Source: Furfurilactobacillus siliginis (GTDB taxonomy: Bacteria; Bacillota; Bacilli; Lactobacillales; Lactobacillaceae). Taken from it: a stretch of DNA of 64,000 nt. The stretch is from the NCBI RefSeq assembly GCF_001437435.1, contig NZ_JQCB01000002.1:113247-177246 (forward strand), read 5' to 3'. A program made the position numbers and the translations under genes. Shown piece by piece: positions 45,676 through 53,701 of this stretch; the first letter of the stretch is position 1; each line of letters starts with the position of its first letter. The notes under the pieces were generated by a model. It ran no database searches. It had not been told where the DNA came from and saw only the letters and a program-made list of their open reading frames with translations.

Positions 45676-47313
45676 TTATGGCATAAGCGGTACTAGCCAA
45701 TGTTGACTAAAGTATTGCCAGCGTTGTTGCCAAACATTGGCTTTTGGCTGACGGACTGCTGATAGTTGCCCAGCTGCTTTTGGCAGGCGAATGCTATTAA
45801 ATGAGTGGGGTAACAGGGTGACTTGAGCGACTGTGTGTCCATTGACAACTTTCAGCGTCGCGGGTCTGTTATCGGGATTGTTAAGCAAAACAGTGACTGC
45901 TTTATTTCGCTGCATAATGGCTGTGGCATCAACATTGACGCGATGGCTGTGGGTCTTTACACTAACTGTCCCAGGCTGTGCCTCTCTGCTGACACGTTTA
46001 AGGACATAGTACGCCGGATTGATAACAACCCGTTCATTTTGCTGGCCTGCGTGCAGAACATTAATCGGGGCACTACAAGGATTATTAATGCCAGCATGCG
46101 TTGGGCCGCCATGTTCATCAAGGACAAGATTCCAATCCAAATAGCTTTCGACATGATGATTAAAGTCATGAATAATATCATACGCATAATGACTTGCTGG
46201 TCGCCAACTGTTAAGCCAGACGCCACGTTCTTGAGTCGCTTCCGTTGCCAAGATATGCTGGTGTGGTTCCAATGTATGAAAGCGATCCAGATTGGTGAAA
46301 TTATCATCCCATGCAGGTTGTTGCTTAATATTACCTATAATCATTTGTGGATCTAGGTTAGCCGCGTACCAGTGAATACCGATACCGTGTACGTATTTGG
46401 TAACATCCGGATGTGCATAAAAGAACTGTGTCCAGGTATTAAAGCCCATCATCACAGGCTGCGTCAGATTGCTGCGCACGTAATCCCATACCAATAATTG
46501 TGTCTTTAAATGTGACTGTGTAAGTGCCGGGCCAAGATAATTTGTAATGAAATCGGCTGCTGCATCTGGTGTCCAGGTCAGTGATTCCCAAGGAGAGCTT
46601 GCTTGTAGTTCATTTTGTAGTGAAAGATAGCGAATTGATATACCATTTTCTTGTTGGGTTTTGAGATATTTAACTAAATAATCGGCGTAGGATTTATAGG
46701 CACTTCGTTTAAGTGCGTTATTGGTAATAAAGCTGTTGCCTAAGCGATTATGACTTTCTTTCATCCAAGCAGGCGGTGCCCAAGGAGCAGCATAAAAGGT
46801 TAGCTGTGCGTCGCGCATGCGAATTTGTTTCAAAATAGGCGCAACATTGACTTTATCGGCAGCCATTGAAAAATGCTTGAGCGTCGGGTCAGTTTTACCA
46901 GACGGCATCGTATCGTAATCATAGCTGTGGGTCGAAAAGTCACTGGAACCAATCGTTAAGCGGACGTTTGTGTAATGGGCGCCGTTTTTTCCAAAATAAG
47001 CATCTAAAATTTGGTTTCGGTGCGCTGGCGTGGCAGTTTTAAGAACATGTGCAGCGCTATCTGTTAAAGCACCACCAACGCCGCTAAATGTTTGCTGTTT
47101 TTCAGTATCAATGACTTGAACATAGTGATCTTGCTTCATTAAAGCCTGTTGTCGAGTGCTTAATTGTACTTGGCTAGGCCGATCATGAAGACCGTTTTTG
47201 GCGGTCGTATACATGGTGGTCGTTTGTGCTGACGCTTGAACCGTCGACAGTGGGTAGCAGCTCGTTAAAATGATCAAACTCATCAGTATTTGTGGCAGTC
47301 GTTTAATCATCAT
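45676..47313 (-). CDS. Secreted glycoside hydrolase family 30 (glucosylceramidase-like)
   Basis: A 545-residue exported beta-glycosidase of family GH30. An N-terminal signal peptide (residues about 1-30, hydrophobic core LPQILMSLIILTSCYPL) is followed by a TIM barrel: TFSGVGGALTDSAAHVL (about 75-91), FYAAPWAPPAWMK, the acid/base SLQNE (Glu235) and the nucleophile LATEAT (Glu358), then a C-terminal beta domain. Family members act on beta-glucosides, xylan or related glycans; the substrate here is open. There is no wall-anchor motif. The start is supported by AAAGGACG. It is flanked by the hairpin cluster and a divergent DsrE-like gene, with no sugar transporter nearby. Confidence 0.9.
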   Translation of the reverse strand: MMIKRLPQILMSLIILTSCYPLSTVQASAQTTTMYTTAKNGLHDRPSQVQLSTRQQALMKQDHYVQVIDTEKQQTFSGVGGALTDSAAHVLKTATPAHRNQILDAYFGKNGAHYTNVRLTIGSSDFSTHSYDYDTMPSGKTDPTLKHFSMAADKVNVAPILKQIRMRDAQLTFYAAPWAPPAWMKESHNRLGNSFITNNALKRSAYKSYADYLVKYLKTQQENGISIRYLSLQNELQASSPWESLTWTPDAAADFITNYLGPALTQSHLKTQLLVWDYVRSNLTQPVMMGFNTWTQFFYAHPDVTKYVHGIGIHWYAANLDPQMIIGNIKQQPAWDDNFTNLDRFHTLEPHQHILATEATQERGVWLNSWRPASHYAYDIIHDFNHHVESYLDWNLVLDEHGGPTHAGINNPCSAPINVLHAGQQNERVVINPAYYVLKRVSREAQPGTVSVKTHSHRVNVDATAIMQRNKAVTVLLNNPDNRPATLKVVNGHTVAQVTLLPHSFNSIRLPKAAGQLSAVRQPKANVWQQRWQYFSQHWLVPLMP

Positions 47314-47439
47314 GTGAACACGTCCTTTACCCAGCTTTAATGGCTTCAGTATAGCATGCGAGAGCTGTAGCTGGCTGTGCTAACTGCAATCATGTATGCT
47401 TAATTGTAGATGAAGTTAGCTGGTGAAGGAGACCTGAAA

Positions 47440-47778
47440 ATGCGCCGAAAAGTAGTTTTTCACATTGATGAAATCGATCAGTGGCAACGCACATCGCAAA
47501 ATATCCATAATTTATGCGATTACGTTGCGACAGTACCTGAGGAACAATTACAAGTTATCGTGGTCGTTAACGGGGATGCAATTCAAGGGTATTTGCAAGC
47601 CATTGGCGAACAAACAGTTGCGCAGCATCCTAGTGTTAAATTTCATGCCTGCCATAATGCAATGCAAAAGCACCACATCAACGGTGATCAGTTGCCTGCA
47701 GCGGTTCAAATAGTCCCGGTTGGGGTATTGGATCTCATTCAGTTACAAGCAGCCGGCTTTGCGTACATTAAGCCTTAA
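47440..47778 (+). CDS. DsrE-like family protein
   Basis: A 112-residue cytoplasmic protein with the DsrE/YchN Rossmann-like fold: KVVFHIDEIDQWQRTSQNIHNL at the N-terminus (strand, loop, helix), LQVIVVVNGDAIQGYL mid-protein and VQIVPVGVLDLIQLQAAGFAYIKP (as two segments) at the C-terminus. One cysteine (FHACHN) is at the position often conserved in the family. Function is unknown. GAAGGAGACC precedes the ATG at 47440. Confidence 0.75.
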   Translation: MRRKVVFHIDEIDQWQRTSQNIHNLCDYVATVPEEQLQVIVVVNGDAIQGYLQAIGEQTVAQHPSVKFHACHNAMQKHHINGDQLPAAVQIVPVGVLDLIQLQAAGFAYIKP

Positions 47779-47803
47779 CAGCGTATCGTGCATTTGTGCT
47801 ATA

Positions 47804-47876
47804 AATTGAAAAACCACCCAAAGGATTCGTTGCAAAGTAAGTCTACTGCGAAATTTTTGGGTGGTTTTTCAATTTA
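47804..47876. terminator. Bidirectional terminator between DsrE-like gene and xerS
   Basis: AAATTGAAAAACCACCCAAA pairs with TTTGGGTGGTTTTTCAATTT across a 31-base loop. Confidence 0.85.
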
Positions 47877-47880
47877 AATA

Positions 47881-47926
47881 GTGGCAAGCGCTGTGCAGAC
47901 AACAATTTCCTAACGTTTATCCCACT
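47881..47926. repeat. Fragment of the dispersed intergenic element
   Basis: GTGGCAAGCGCTGTGCAGAC and TAACGTTTATCCCAC resemble the outer parts of the dispersed element. A short, low-confidence remnant. Confidence 0.3.
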
Positions 47927-47942
47927 TTTTTGATAGTGACTA

Positions 47943-49013
47943 TCACATTTTATCTAATGCTTGTCGCTGCTGTTCGTCAATAATGTGTGTGTATAAACCA
48001 GTGGCAGTCGTCGTATTTTGGCCAAGCTGAGTTGCAACTAGTTGTTCGTTTTTAGTTGCCAAATATAATTTTGACGCCAGCGAATGCCGTAGTTTATGCG
48101 GTGTTACCCGCACTTTAAAAGCGCTGGAATATTTTGCAACCATCTTCTCAATCGAGGTTATTTGCATGCGTTGTGCACGACCGTGGTAACGGGTTAAAAA
48201 TAACGCATGTTCAGCAGTTGGTGCATGGTAGATGATGGTCCGTTGATCAACGTAAGCCCTTAGATAAGACAATGCCCAGTCCGCGATTGGCACGACATCG
48301 CGCCGTCCACCTTTACGAATCACAGCAATCGTTGCGGTTTTTAAATTGAGGTCGGTCAAGTTGCTGTTAGCGGCCTCTGAGACTCGTAAACCACTTGCTA
48401 ATAGCAGGGCATTGATTGCAACGTCGCGTAAACGGTCGCGTTCAAAATACTGATTGGCTTTGTCTGATAGCGTATCTGCATAATGCTCATTGATGAAGGT
48501 CACGTAATCATGATCCTCATCGCCAAGCATTAGTTTGCTTTTAATGGCTGCTGCGCGTGCAGAGTAAGTTTGGTTATTGCGAACCAAAGCGACTTTTTTC
48601 ATGACATTCCGGTAGAAATAAGGTTCACCAGCATTATTCTCTGTTTCCGTCGTCAGGTAGTTAAAAAGCGATGTTATCGCTGTAAGGGCACGATTAACCG
48701 TGCTATGCGATAAGGATTGACCATTACTTTTGGCATTTTGTTTGCTACGTGATAGTAATTGTCCCTTGAATAGTTCGATTTCCGCCTTGGACAGGTTAGC
48801 TAATGCTTCTATGGGGATGTCAGCAATCGTTGGGGCAGGGACGATTGCTTCACTGATTAGCCATGAAAAGAAGCGCCGATATTCCGTTAAATACTGATAT
48901 AAAGTCGCCGGCGACAGGGGAATGGTTGCTTTTGCTTGGTAGTATTCCTGAACATACCAGGGTAAAGCAGGTAGTTCAGCCTCACTGAGCGAAACGTAAT
49001 GTGCTTTGTCCAT
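47943..49013 (-). CDS. xerS: Tyrosine recombinase XerS
   Basis: A 356-residue integrase-family recombinase, the single-recombinase XerS type that resolves chromosome dimers at difSL in streptococci, lactococci and some lactobacilli. The N-terminal SAM-like DNA-binding domain spans about 20-150. Catalytic residues are Arg210 (SGLRVSEA), Lys234 (IRKGGRRD), His306 and Arg309 (PHKLRHSLAS) and Tyr341 (GLYTHI). The usual second His of L-G-H is Gln332 here, a tolerated variation. GGAGG lies 6 bases before the ATG. The long perfect inverted repeat 65 bp upstream is the likely recombination site, as in the known xerS-difSL pairs. Confidence 0.92.
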   Translation of the reverse strand: MDKAHYVSLSEAELPALPWYVQEYYQAKATIPLSPATLYQYLTEYRRFFSWLISEAIVPAPTIADIPIEALANLSKAEIELFKGQLLSRSKQNAKSNGQSLSHSTVNRALTAITSLFNYLTTETENNAGEPYFYRNVMKKVALVRNNQTYSARAAAIKSKLMLGDEDHDYVTFINEHYADTLSDKANQYFERDRLRDVAINALLLASGLRVSEAANSNLTDLNLKTATIAVIRKGGRRDVVPIADWALSYLRAYVDQRTIIYHAPTAEHALFLTRYHGRAQRMQITSIEKMVAKYSSAFKVRVTPHKLRHSLASKLYLATKNEQLVATQLGQNTTTATGLYTHIIDEQQRQALDKM

Positions 49014-49077
49014 AACGGGCCTCCAATCAACATATGTCTTAGATGATTCTAATTGTACTGGAGGAAGAAGATCGTCG

Positions 49078-49113
49078 CAACTTTCATTAAAAATTTAGTT
49101 TTAATGAAAGTTG
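49078..49113. other. Candidate difSL chromosome-dimer resolution site
   Basis: Arm CAACTTTCATTAAAA at 49078-49092, 6-bp centre ATTTAG, and the exact complement of the arm at 49099-49113. Inner 11-bp arms (TTTCATTAAAA) with a short central region fit a Xer site, and it is directly upstream of xerS as in streptococci. There is no T-run next to it, which argues against a terminator. Gene orientation switches here from mostly plus to almost all minus. Confidence 0.72.
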
Positions 49114-49121
49114 AATTATAA

Positions 49122-49150
49122 TTGTCATTGAGCGAATCAGTGGCTACAAT
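49122..49150 (+). promoter_or_regulatory. Sigma-A promoter of the GNAT gene
   Basis: TTGTCA (49122-49127), 17-bp spacer, TACAAT (49145-49150), 36 bp before the start at 49186. Confidence 0.75.
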
Positions 49151-49185
49151 AAAGCTACTTCAAAATGATTGTGAGGCTGTTAGTC

Positions 49186-49662
49186 ATGCGCATAGAAATT
49201 CGTCCATTTAAACCACAAGATGCCACGGCAATTGCGGCATTGATCACAGATAATCTATTACATATCAATGTACGTGACTACGACTTAGCAACGATGCAAT
49301 CAATGGCAGCGCAGTATACACCAGCAACCGTGCAGCAAATGGCTAGCTACGCGCATACATACGTTGCCGTTGATGCAACTGGACAGCTACTTGCGACTGG
49401 TTCGATTGCAAACTATTGGAATGTGTCACATGAAGCGATTTTACTATGCGTATTTGTCCAACCAGCGTTGCAACATCAACATCTGGGCCAACAGATTATG
49501 CAGCAACTAATGATAGATCCGATTTATCAGCGTTCGAAACGAATCGAAATTCCAGCATCTAAAACTGCGGTGCCATTTTATCAAAAGTTTGGCTTTACAT
49601 TTAAGGATGGTCAACGCGCACTCGATGATGAAGGACACGTGCGGTTAGAATTATTCCGTTAG
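49186..49662 (+). CDS. GNAT family N-acetyltransferase
   Basis: A 158-residue acetyl-CoA-dependent acyltransferase. The fold starts IEIRPFKPQDATAIAALI, the acetyl-CoA pyrophosphate loop is degenerate (VQPALQHQHLGQQIMQQL, about residues 92-109), and the C-terminal part FYQKFGFTFKDGQR is the usual beta6-beta7 region. The substrate cannot be predicted. The ATG at 49186 follows GTGAGGC; an upstream in-frame start at 49165 is too close to the promoter. Confidence 0.8.
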   Translation: MRIEIRPFKPQDATAIAALITDNLLHINVRDYDLATMQSMAAQYTPATVQQMASYAHTYVAVDATGQLLATGSIANYWNVSHEAILLCVFVQPALQHQHLGQQIMQQLMIDPIYQRSKRIEIPASKTAVPFYQKFGFTFKDGQRALDDEGHVRLELFR

Positions 49663-49719
49663 GCATGTGTTAGAAGAGGTGTATCGCTGAACCATCAACT
49701 TGTTATTTTTGTATTCTAG

Positions 49720-49743
49720 TTTACATAATATATATTATACAAA
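49720..49743. repeat. AT-rich 24-bp near-palindrome
   Basis: TTTACATAATATATATTATA continuing to CAAA is 22 of 24 self-complementary with no spacer. It could be an operator or cruciform. The rest of the 49663-49981 gap holds only a terminator. Confidence 0.35.
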
Positions 49744-49888
49744 GTAGTGAAAAGTAGCTTTTGGGCCAACGTTGTATGATCAAGTGTCTTTTCGTATTGT
49801 TGTGTATAGCTACCAGTTTCGCTGCAGGTAAATTAACTGTACAGGATTTAAAATAGTCGCCTTCATAAACCGAAAAGCTGATGACAGA

Positions 49889-49935
49889 AAATGGTTTGAA
49901 ACAAACGTATGCAATGTTTGTTTCAAACCATTTTT
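49889..49935. terminator. Bidirectional terminator between GNAT and hydrolase genes
   Basis: Arms AAATGGTTTGAAACAAAC and GTTTGTTTCAAACCATTT with a 9-base loop and T-run. Confidence 0.9.
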
Positions 49936-49981
49936 GTATTTTAAAAATATCTTCCGATTTGGGCTACTAGCATTTAGGATC

Positions 49982-51160
49982 CTATTTAATCAACGTTTCA
50001 TCTAGCCAGTTAAACACGCGTTCGTTGAAGTATGTTAATCCGCCTAAGTGACAGTGCTCTTCAGTCCCGTCTGCGGCGTCAAACTTCATCAGTGTCTTGT
50101 GTGGCGTTGTTAGCGCGTTATACAGCATTTCTGGCTGTCCCTTGAAGAATTGGTCATTACTTGCTTCACAGACCAGCACAGGGCATGTAATCTTGTCTGC
50201 GACACCAGCTAACGTATAAGCATCAGTCTTCTCAAACAACTCTTTAATGCTTTTAGCGCCAAACGTAAACAACCCATTTTCAACTACCCAGCGAACGTTG
50301 GTACTTTGTTGCATGAGTTCAGTCAGCTTTGCTTCTACCTGGCTGAAATCTGCTGAGGTGCCGCCATGCGCTGCAAACGCCTGCCCAAACTGAAACGAAA
50401 AGACACCATCATCACAGATTACTGCAGCTAAGCGATGATCAAAAGCGGCCGCTCTTGGCGCTAATAAACCGCCGAAGCTGATCCCCATAAGACTGATTTT
50501 GTCAGCCTCAACATTAGGTCTATCGATGAGAACATCAATAGCGGGACTAACGACCTTTTCCCAATCTGGTCGGAAAGCAAGATGTTCTTCACGAATCATC
50601 GCACCTTGACCAGGACCTTCGAAGGTCAAACAGTTATACCCATGAGCAAGTGCAGATTGTGCTACCTGAAAGAACAATTCTTCACCGGTAGAATCATAAC
50701 CACCATGCACGATTAATGTTGGTCGCGGCTGCTCGTCAATACTGTAAAAGTACGCTGGCATAGTTGTATCTTCATACGGAATCGCTAACTTTTCATATGT
50801 TATTGCTGACAATTTCAGCGCCTGCTGAAAGGTCATCCGGCTCAAACGTGAAGCGTCATTAATCCGTACATCGCTTGGGTCTCCATGCAAAAAGAATTCA
50901 GCCGCGCGGTAGTAATTTGAAGCCTTAAAGTAAGTATTGCTGGCACTCAATGGCTGCCCAGCTTTAGAAAACGCATCTGCCCGTGCCGCCACGTGATCAG
51001 CTAAGCGATGCCATTCGTTATACCAACTTTCGAAATCTCCGCTTTTAATGCGTTGTGCCGCGGATAGCACTTCGTTTACATCAGCACCGCCAAATGGCGC
51101 GTAGCTTAAAACACGGACCAGTTCGAAAGAAAATGTTGCATCATCAAATAGTAATTTCAT
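49982..51160 (-). CDS. Alpha/beta hydrolase (FrsA/dipeptidyl-peptidase-like)
   Basis: A 392-residue protein with an N-terminal helical cap (residues about 1-125) and a C-terminal alpha/beta-hydrolase domain. TLIVHGGYDSTGEE is the oxyanion region, GISFGG (about residues 225-230) the nucleophile elbow (Ser), and the C-terminal EEHCHLGG supplies the likely His. Proteins with this layout act as carboxylesterases or acyl-peptidases. It is divergent from a MarR gene, and two copies of TTAGGGTACCTAA lie between them, so it is probably repressed by that MarR. Confidence 0.82.
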   Translation of the reverse strand: MKLLFDDATFSFELVRVLSYAPFGGADVNEVLSAAQRIKSGDFESWYNEWHRLADHVAARADAFSKAGQPLSASNTYFKASNYYRAAEFFLHGDPSDVRINDASRLSRMTFQQALKLSAITYEKLAIPYEDTTMPAYFYSIDEQPRPTLIVHGGYDSTGEELFFQVAQSALAHGYNCLTFEGPGQGAMIREEHLAFRPDWEKVVSPAIDVLIDRPNVEADKISLMGISFGGLLAPRAAAFDHRLAAVICDDGVFSFQFGQAFAAHGGTSADFSQVEAKLTELMQQSTNVRWVVENGLFTFGAKSIKELFEKTDAYTLAGVADKITCPVLVCEASNDQFFKGQPEMLYNALTTPHKTLMKFDAADGTEEHCHLGGLTYFNERVFNWLDETLIK

Positions 51161-51188
51161 CGTTCTCTAGCTCCTATATTTATAATAA

Positions 51189-51201
51189 TTAGGGTACCTA
51201 A
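51189..51201. promoter_or_regulatory. MarR operator copy 1 (TTAGGGTACCTAA)
   Basis: Near-palindrome TTAGG-G-TACCTAA close to the hydrolase start. An identical copy is 58 bp away; both are in the hydrolase-marR divergent region. Confidence 0.75.
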
Positions 51202-51246
51202 CGAAACGATCATAAAGCCATTGCTAAACAAAGTCAACCATTTTAT

Positions 51247-51259
51247 TTAGGGTACCTAA
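51247..51259. promoter_or_regulatory. MarR operator copy 2 (TTAGGGTACCTAA)
   Basis: Identical 13-bp sequence to the copy at 51189, here 55 bp before the marR start. Placement suggests autoregulation together with control of the hydrolase. Confidence 0.75.
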
Positions 51260-51313
51260 TGAATTGTAAAATGTGCTACACTAGACCTATTGAATCACTT
51301 ACGGAGGCGCTGG

Positions 51314-51805
51314 ATGACTAAGCAATTTACCAATCATGAACTAACAGAAAAATTCTACGCGTTACAACTTTTATTTGAATTAGAGGCACGCCGACAAGTG
51401 GATTCTCCCCTTGTCTATCAGCAGGGCCAAGGCAACATCTTGCTGGCTTTGGGACAAACGGATGGTCAATCACAGCGTGCACTGAGTCAGGCGCTAAACA
51501 TTAGTGCCCCATCTATAACTGAGTTTGTTACGAAACTCGTTTTGAAGGGCTATGTACGACGCGAAAAATCACCTGCCGATAAACGTGTGTCGCTCGTCTT
51601 CCTCACATCAGCAGGCCGAGAGAGTTTACGGGCAATGCAGCAAACCGAATTGGGCGGCTGGGATTATTTGAAGGCAGACCAGCAAACACAATTTGGTGAG
51701 TTGATGGATCAGTTGATTCATGGATTAGGACAAAAATACCAAGCCAAGACCGATGCAGACTTACTAAGCACCTTGCAATCTAAAGTCGTTGATGACGCCA
51801 AATAA
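51314..51805 (+). CDS. MarR family transcriptional regulator
   Basis: A 163-residue winged-helix regulator. The DNA-binding region is ALSQALNISAPSITEFVTKL (about residues 59-78) with wing REKSPADKRVSLVFLT. The ATG at 51314 is 6 bases after GGAGG; the in-frame upstream start overlaps the ribosome site. The duplicated palindrome upstream is the likely binding site and the divergent hydrolase the likely target. Confidence 0.88.
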   Translation: MTKQFTNHELTEKFYALQLLFELEARRQVDSPLVYQQGQGNILLALGQTDGQSQRALSQALNISAPSITEFVTKLVLKGYVRREKSPADKRVSLVFLTSAGRESLRAMQQTELGGWDYLKADQQTQFGELMDQLIHGLGQKYQAKTDADLLSTLQSKVVDDAK

Positions 51806-51860
51806 CGATCACTGTGAGCAGCTAGTGGATTTTGAGTACCCGTTTTCCCATTCAAAGTTG

Positions 51861-51911
51861 AACGTAAAGAAGACCGAGACAAAATGATTTTGTCTCGGTC
51901 TTCTTTACGTT
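51861..51911. terminator. Very long bidirectional terminator hairpin
   Basis: A perfect 24-bp stem (left arm begins AACGTAAAGAAGACC, 51861-51884; right arm 51888-51911) with a 3-base TGA loop between the convergent marR and tautomerase genes. It is unusually long for a simple terminator. Confidence 0.9.
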
Positions 51912-51958
51912 TGAAGTGGGACATAAATTTTTCTGCCCGACACTCATTCTTGATAGAT

Positions 51959-52348
51959 TTATAGTTCGCCAGTTAAAAACTGTGCGCGACCTTCACCAAA
52001 ACTCCAGTCTTCATCACTATTAACCGTTAAGTTAATAACAACATCTGTCGGCGCAATACCTAATTGATCTTGCAACTGATGCACTAATTCATGATAAAAA
52101 TCCTGCTTTTGTTCAGTCGTTCGTGGACGGGTCGTTAAGCTAAAGACAATCACTTTTTCGCTGCGCTTAAAGCCTAAGCCAGTATCTAGGATACGCATTT
52201 CAGCGGGTGTATGCTGGGTCACTAACTGGTAACGATCGCCTTCAGGCGCATTAAACGCACCTAACATGACGCGATAAGAGATGTCCAAAATCTTGGTTAA
52301 CTCGTCTTCAGAGCGACCAGTCAATAAATCAATTCGCATTAATGGCAT
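51959..52348 (-). CDS. Tautomerase superfamily protein
   Basis: A 129-residue member of the 4-oxalocrotonate tautomerase/MSAD superfamily. Removal of the initiator Met exposes the catalytic N-terminal Pro (MPLMRIDL), and RSEDELTKILDISYRVMLGAF and RPRTTEQKQDFYHELVHQL (in two helices) give the beta-alpha-beta pattern duplicated in long members. The start follows GGAAGCC. The substrate is unknown. Confidence 0.82.
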   Translation of the reverse strand: MPLMRIDLLTGRSEDELTKILDISYRVMLGAFNAPEGDRYQLVTQHTPAEMRILDTGLGFKRSEKVIVFSLTTRPRTTEQKQDFYHELVHQLQDQLGIAPTDVVINLTVNSDEDWSFGEGRAQFLTGEL

Positions 52349-52384
52349 ATTAAAAGGCTTCCTTTTTGAGTATGAATGCAGATA

Positions 52385-53587
52385 CTAGTGTAACCCAAAT
52401 AACCGTTGCCACCAGGTCCGTTTACGTTCTGTTCTAGCGGCATTGTTTGCAACCCGAGAACCAGTTGAATGACGTAAGCCATGACGCATACTACCGCGAC
52501 CGGACTCTGAATCACTTTGCCAACCGCTTTGACTGTGCACATTAATGGTCATGTCACTTGCACTGCCGCTTGGCCGCAGCATTTCAGGTAATACCTGAAG
52601 TGTTGGGTGAAGCGTTGCGACTGAACCATTTACTTCAAATGTCAACGTGACATCATAAGTACCGGGAATCGTATGATTAGCCGTTGGGTCGTCATAACTC
52701 ATTGCGGTCCAACGCGTGCGGTCGCGACCAAATTGATCGCGCGCTAAGGCGACATAACGCGCTGGAATTGGTTCACCGTCACCGGCAACGATAATTTGAT
52801 TATGTGCCGTCAACATGAAGACATTTTCATAGGCAATTTCAGAAACATTCTTGCCATGGTCAGTGTAACGAACGGGAACCGGGTATCTGCCCGCACGTGT
52901 CCAGTCAATGGCGCTCATATCAACAACTGCTTTGGCGACGTCAATAGACTGACCATCAGCGTTTTTAAGCGTCTTAATAAAGCGGTCGGGATTTGTCCGT
53001 GGACCGTTTACATAAGTCGTTTGATTGGCAGTTGTTAAACTAACCAAGTTTTCAAGCACATGAAGTACCTGGTGTGCCCCTGCAGTCACGCCATTAGTGG
53101 CGTACGTCAACATCACGCCATAGCTTTGTCCAGCAACTAGATCGCCAAGCGCTTCATCAAAAGTCATGTTGACCTGTTGTAACGCGTTTGTTTGACCAGG
53201 ATCAATCAAACGCGTTACAAAGTCTGTAGCGGTTGGTAATTCTTCACCTGCATGAATCGTTACGTCATGACCAGCCAACTCAAATACATGTAAATGAGCA
53301 GTGGCAGTTGCTGTTTTACCAGGGTTTGTGTATTGCAAATAGACCCGGTAATCGGCTGGTGTGTTCCAGTCAACATTACTCAGATCAACGCTAACAAGCT
53401 CAGGATCGACTGCCTGTCCGGTTGCATCATAAACCGCCTTAACAAAGCTAGTCTTCGTTAAGCGAGGTCCACCAACATAAGTCGTTTGATCCTGAGCAAT
53501 AACTGTTGCTCGGTTAGCAATCACACGCAGCTGATTTTGGGGCTGTTCAATTGGATGTTCAGTTGTGTTGCGTTGTGGATCAATCAT
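52385..53587 (-). CDS. Four-repeat Ig-like domain protein without signal peptide
   Basis: A 400-residue protein made of four beta-rich repeats of about 75-80 residues. Repeats 1 and 3 share TTYVGGPR / TTYVNGPR, a D-A-x-G-Q core and VDWN / IDWTRAGRY; repeats 2 and 4 share a HAGEELPTATDFV / AGDGEPIPARYVA type opening. Such bacterial Ig-like repeats normally occur in secreted adhesins, but here I see no signal peptide and no LPxTG motif. The tail after about residue 335 is Ser/Gly/Arg-rich and ends RTERKRTWWQRLFGLH, a basic Trp-rich amphipathic segment. GAGGGACGG 7 bases before the ATG at 53587 favours this start over the two ATGs 9 codons upstream. Confidence 0.7.
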   Translation of the reverse strand: MIDPQRNTTEHPIEQPQNQLRVIANRATVIAQDQTTYVGGPRLTKTSFVKAVYDATGQAVDPELVSVDLSNVDWNTPADYRVYLQYTNPGKTATATAHLHVFELAGHDVTIHAGEELPTATDFVTRLIDPGQTNALQQVNMTFDEALGDLVAGQSYGVMLTYATNGVTAGAHQVLHVLENLVSLTTANQTTYVNGPRTNPDRFIKTLKNADGQSIDVAKAVVDMSAIDWTRAGRYPVPVRYTDHGKNVSEIAYENVFMLTAHNQIIVAGDGEPIPARYVALARDQFGRDRTRWTAMSYDDPTANHTIPGTYDVTLTFEVNGSVATLHPTLQVLPEMLRPSGSASDMTINVHSQSGWQSDSESGRGSMRHGLRHSTGSRVANNAARTERKRTWWQRLFGLH

Positions 53588-53701
53588 TGGCCGTCCCTCA
53601 CTCACATTCATCATACTTTTTTCGAGTGTAATTAATTAAGATTCTTTAAATTTATTGTACCCAATTTAGCGTGTCTTGAACAGCATTCACAAATTTTTTT
53701 A

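Noticed and set aside
45823-46356. 177-codon open frame opposite the GH30 gene
   Set aside because: Antisense to conserved GH30 motifs; Cys- and Ile-rich low-plausibility protein with no ribosome site.
49078-49113. Inverted repeat upstream of xerS as an intrinsic terminator
   Set aside because: No following T-run in either direction and it lies upstream of both divergent genes, so there is no transcript end to serve. A recombination site fits better.
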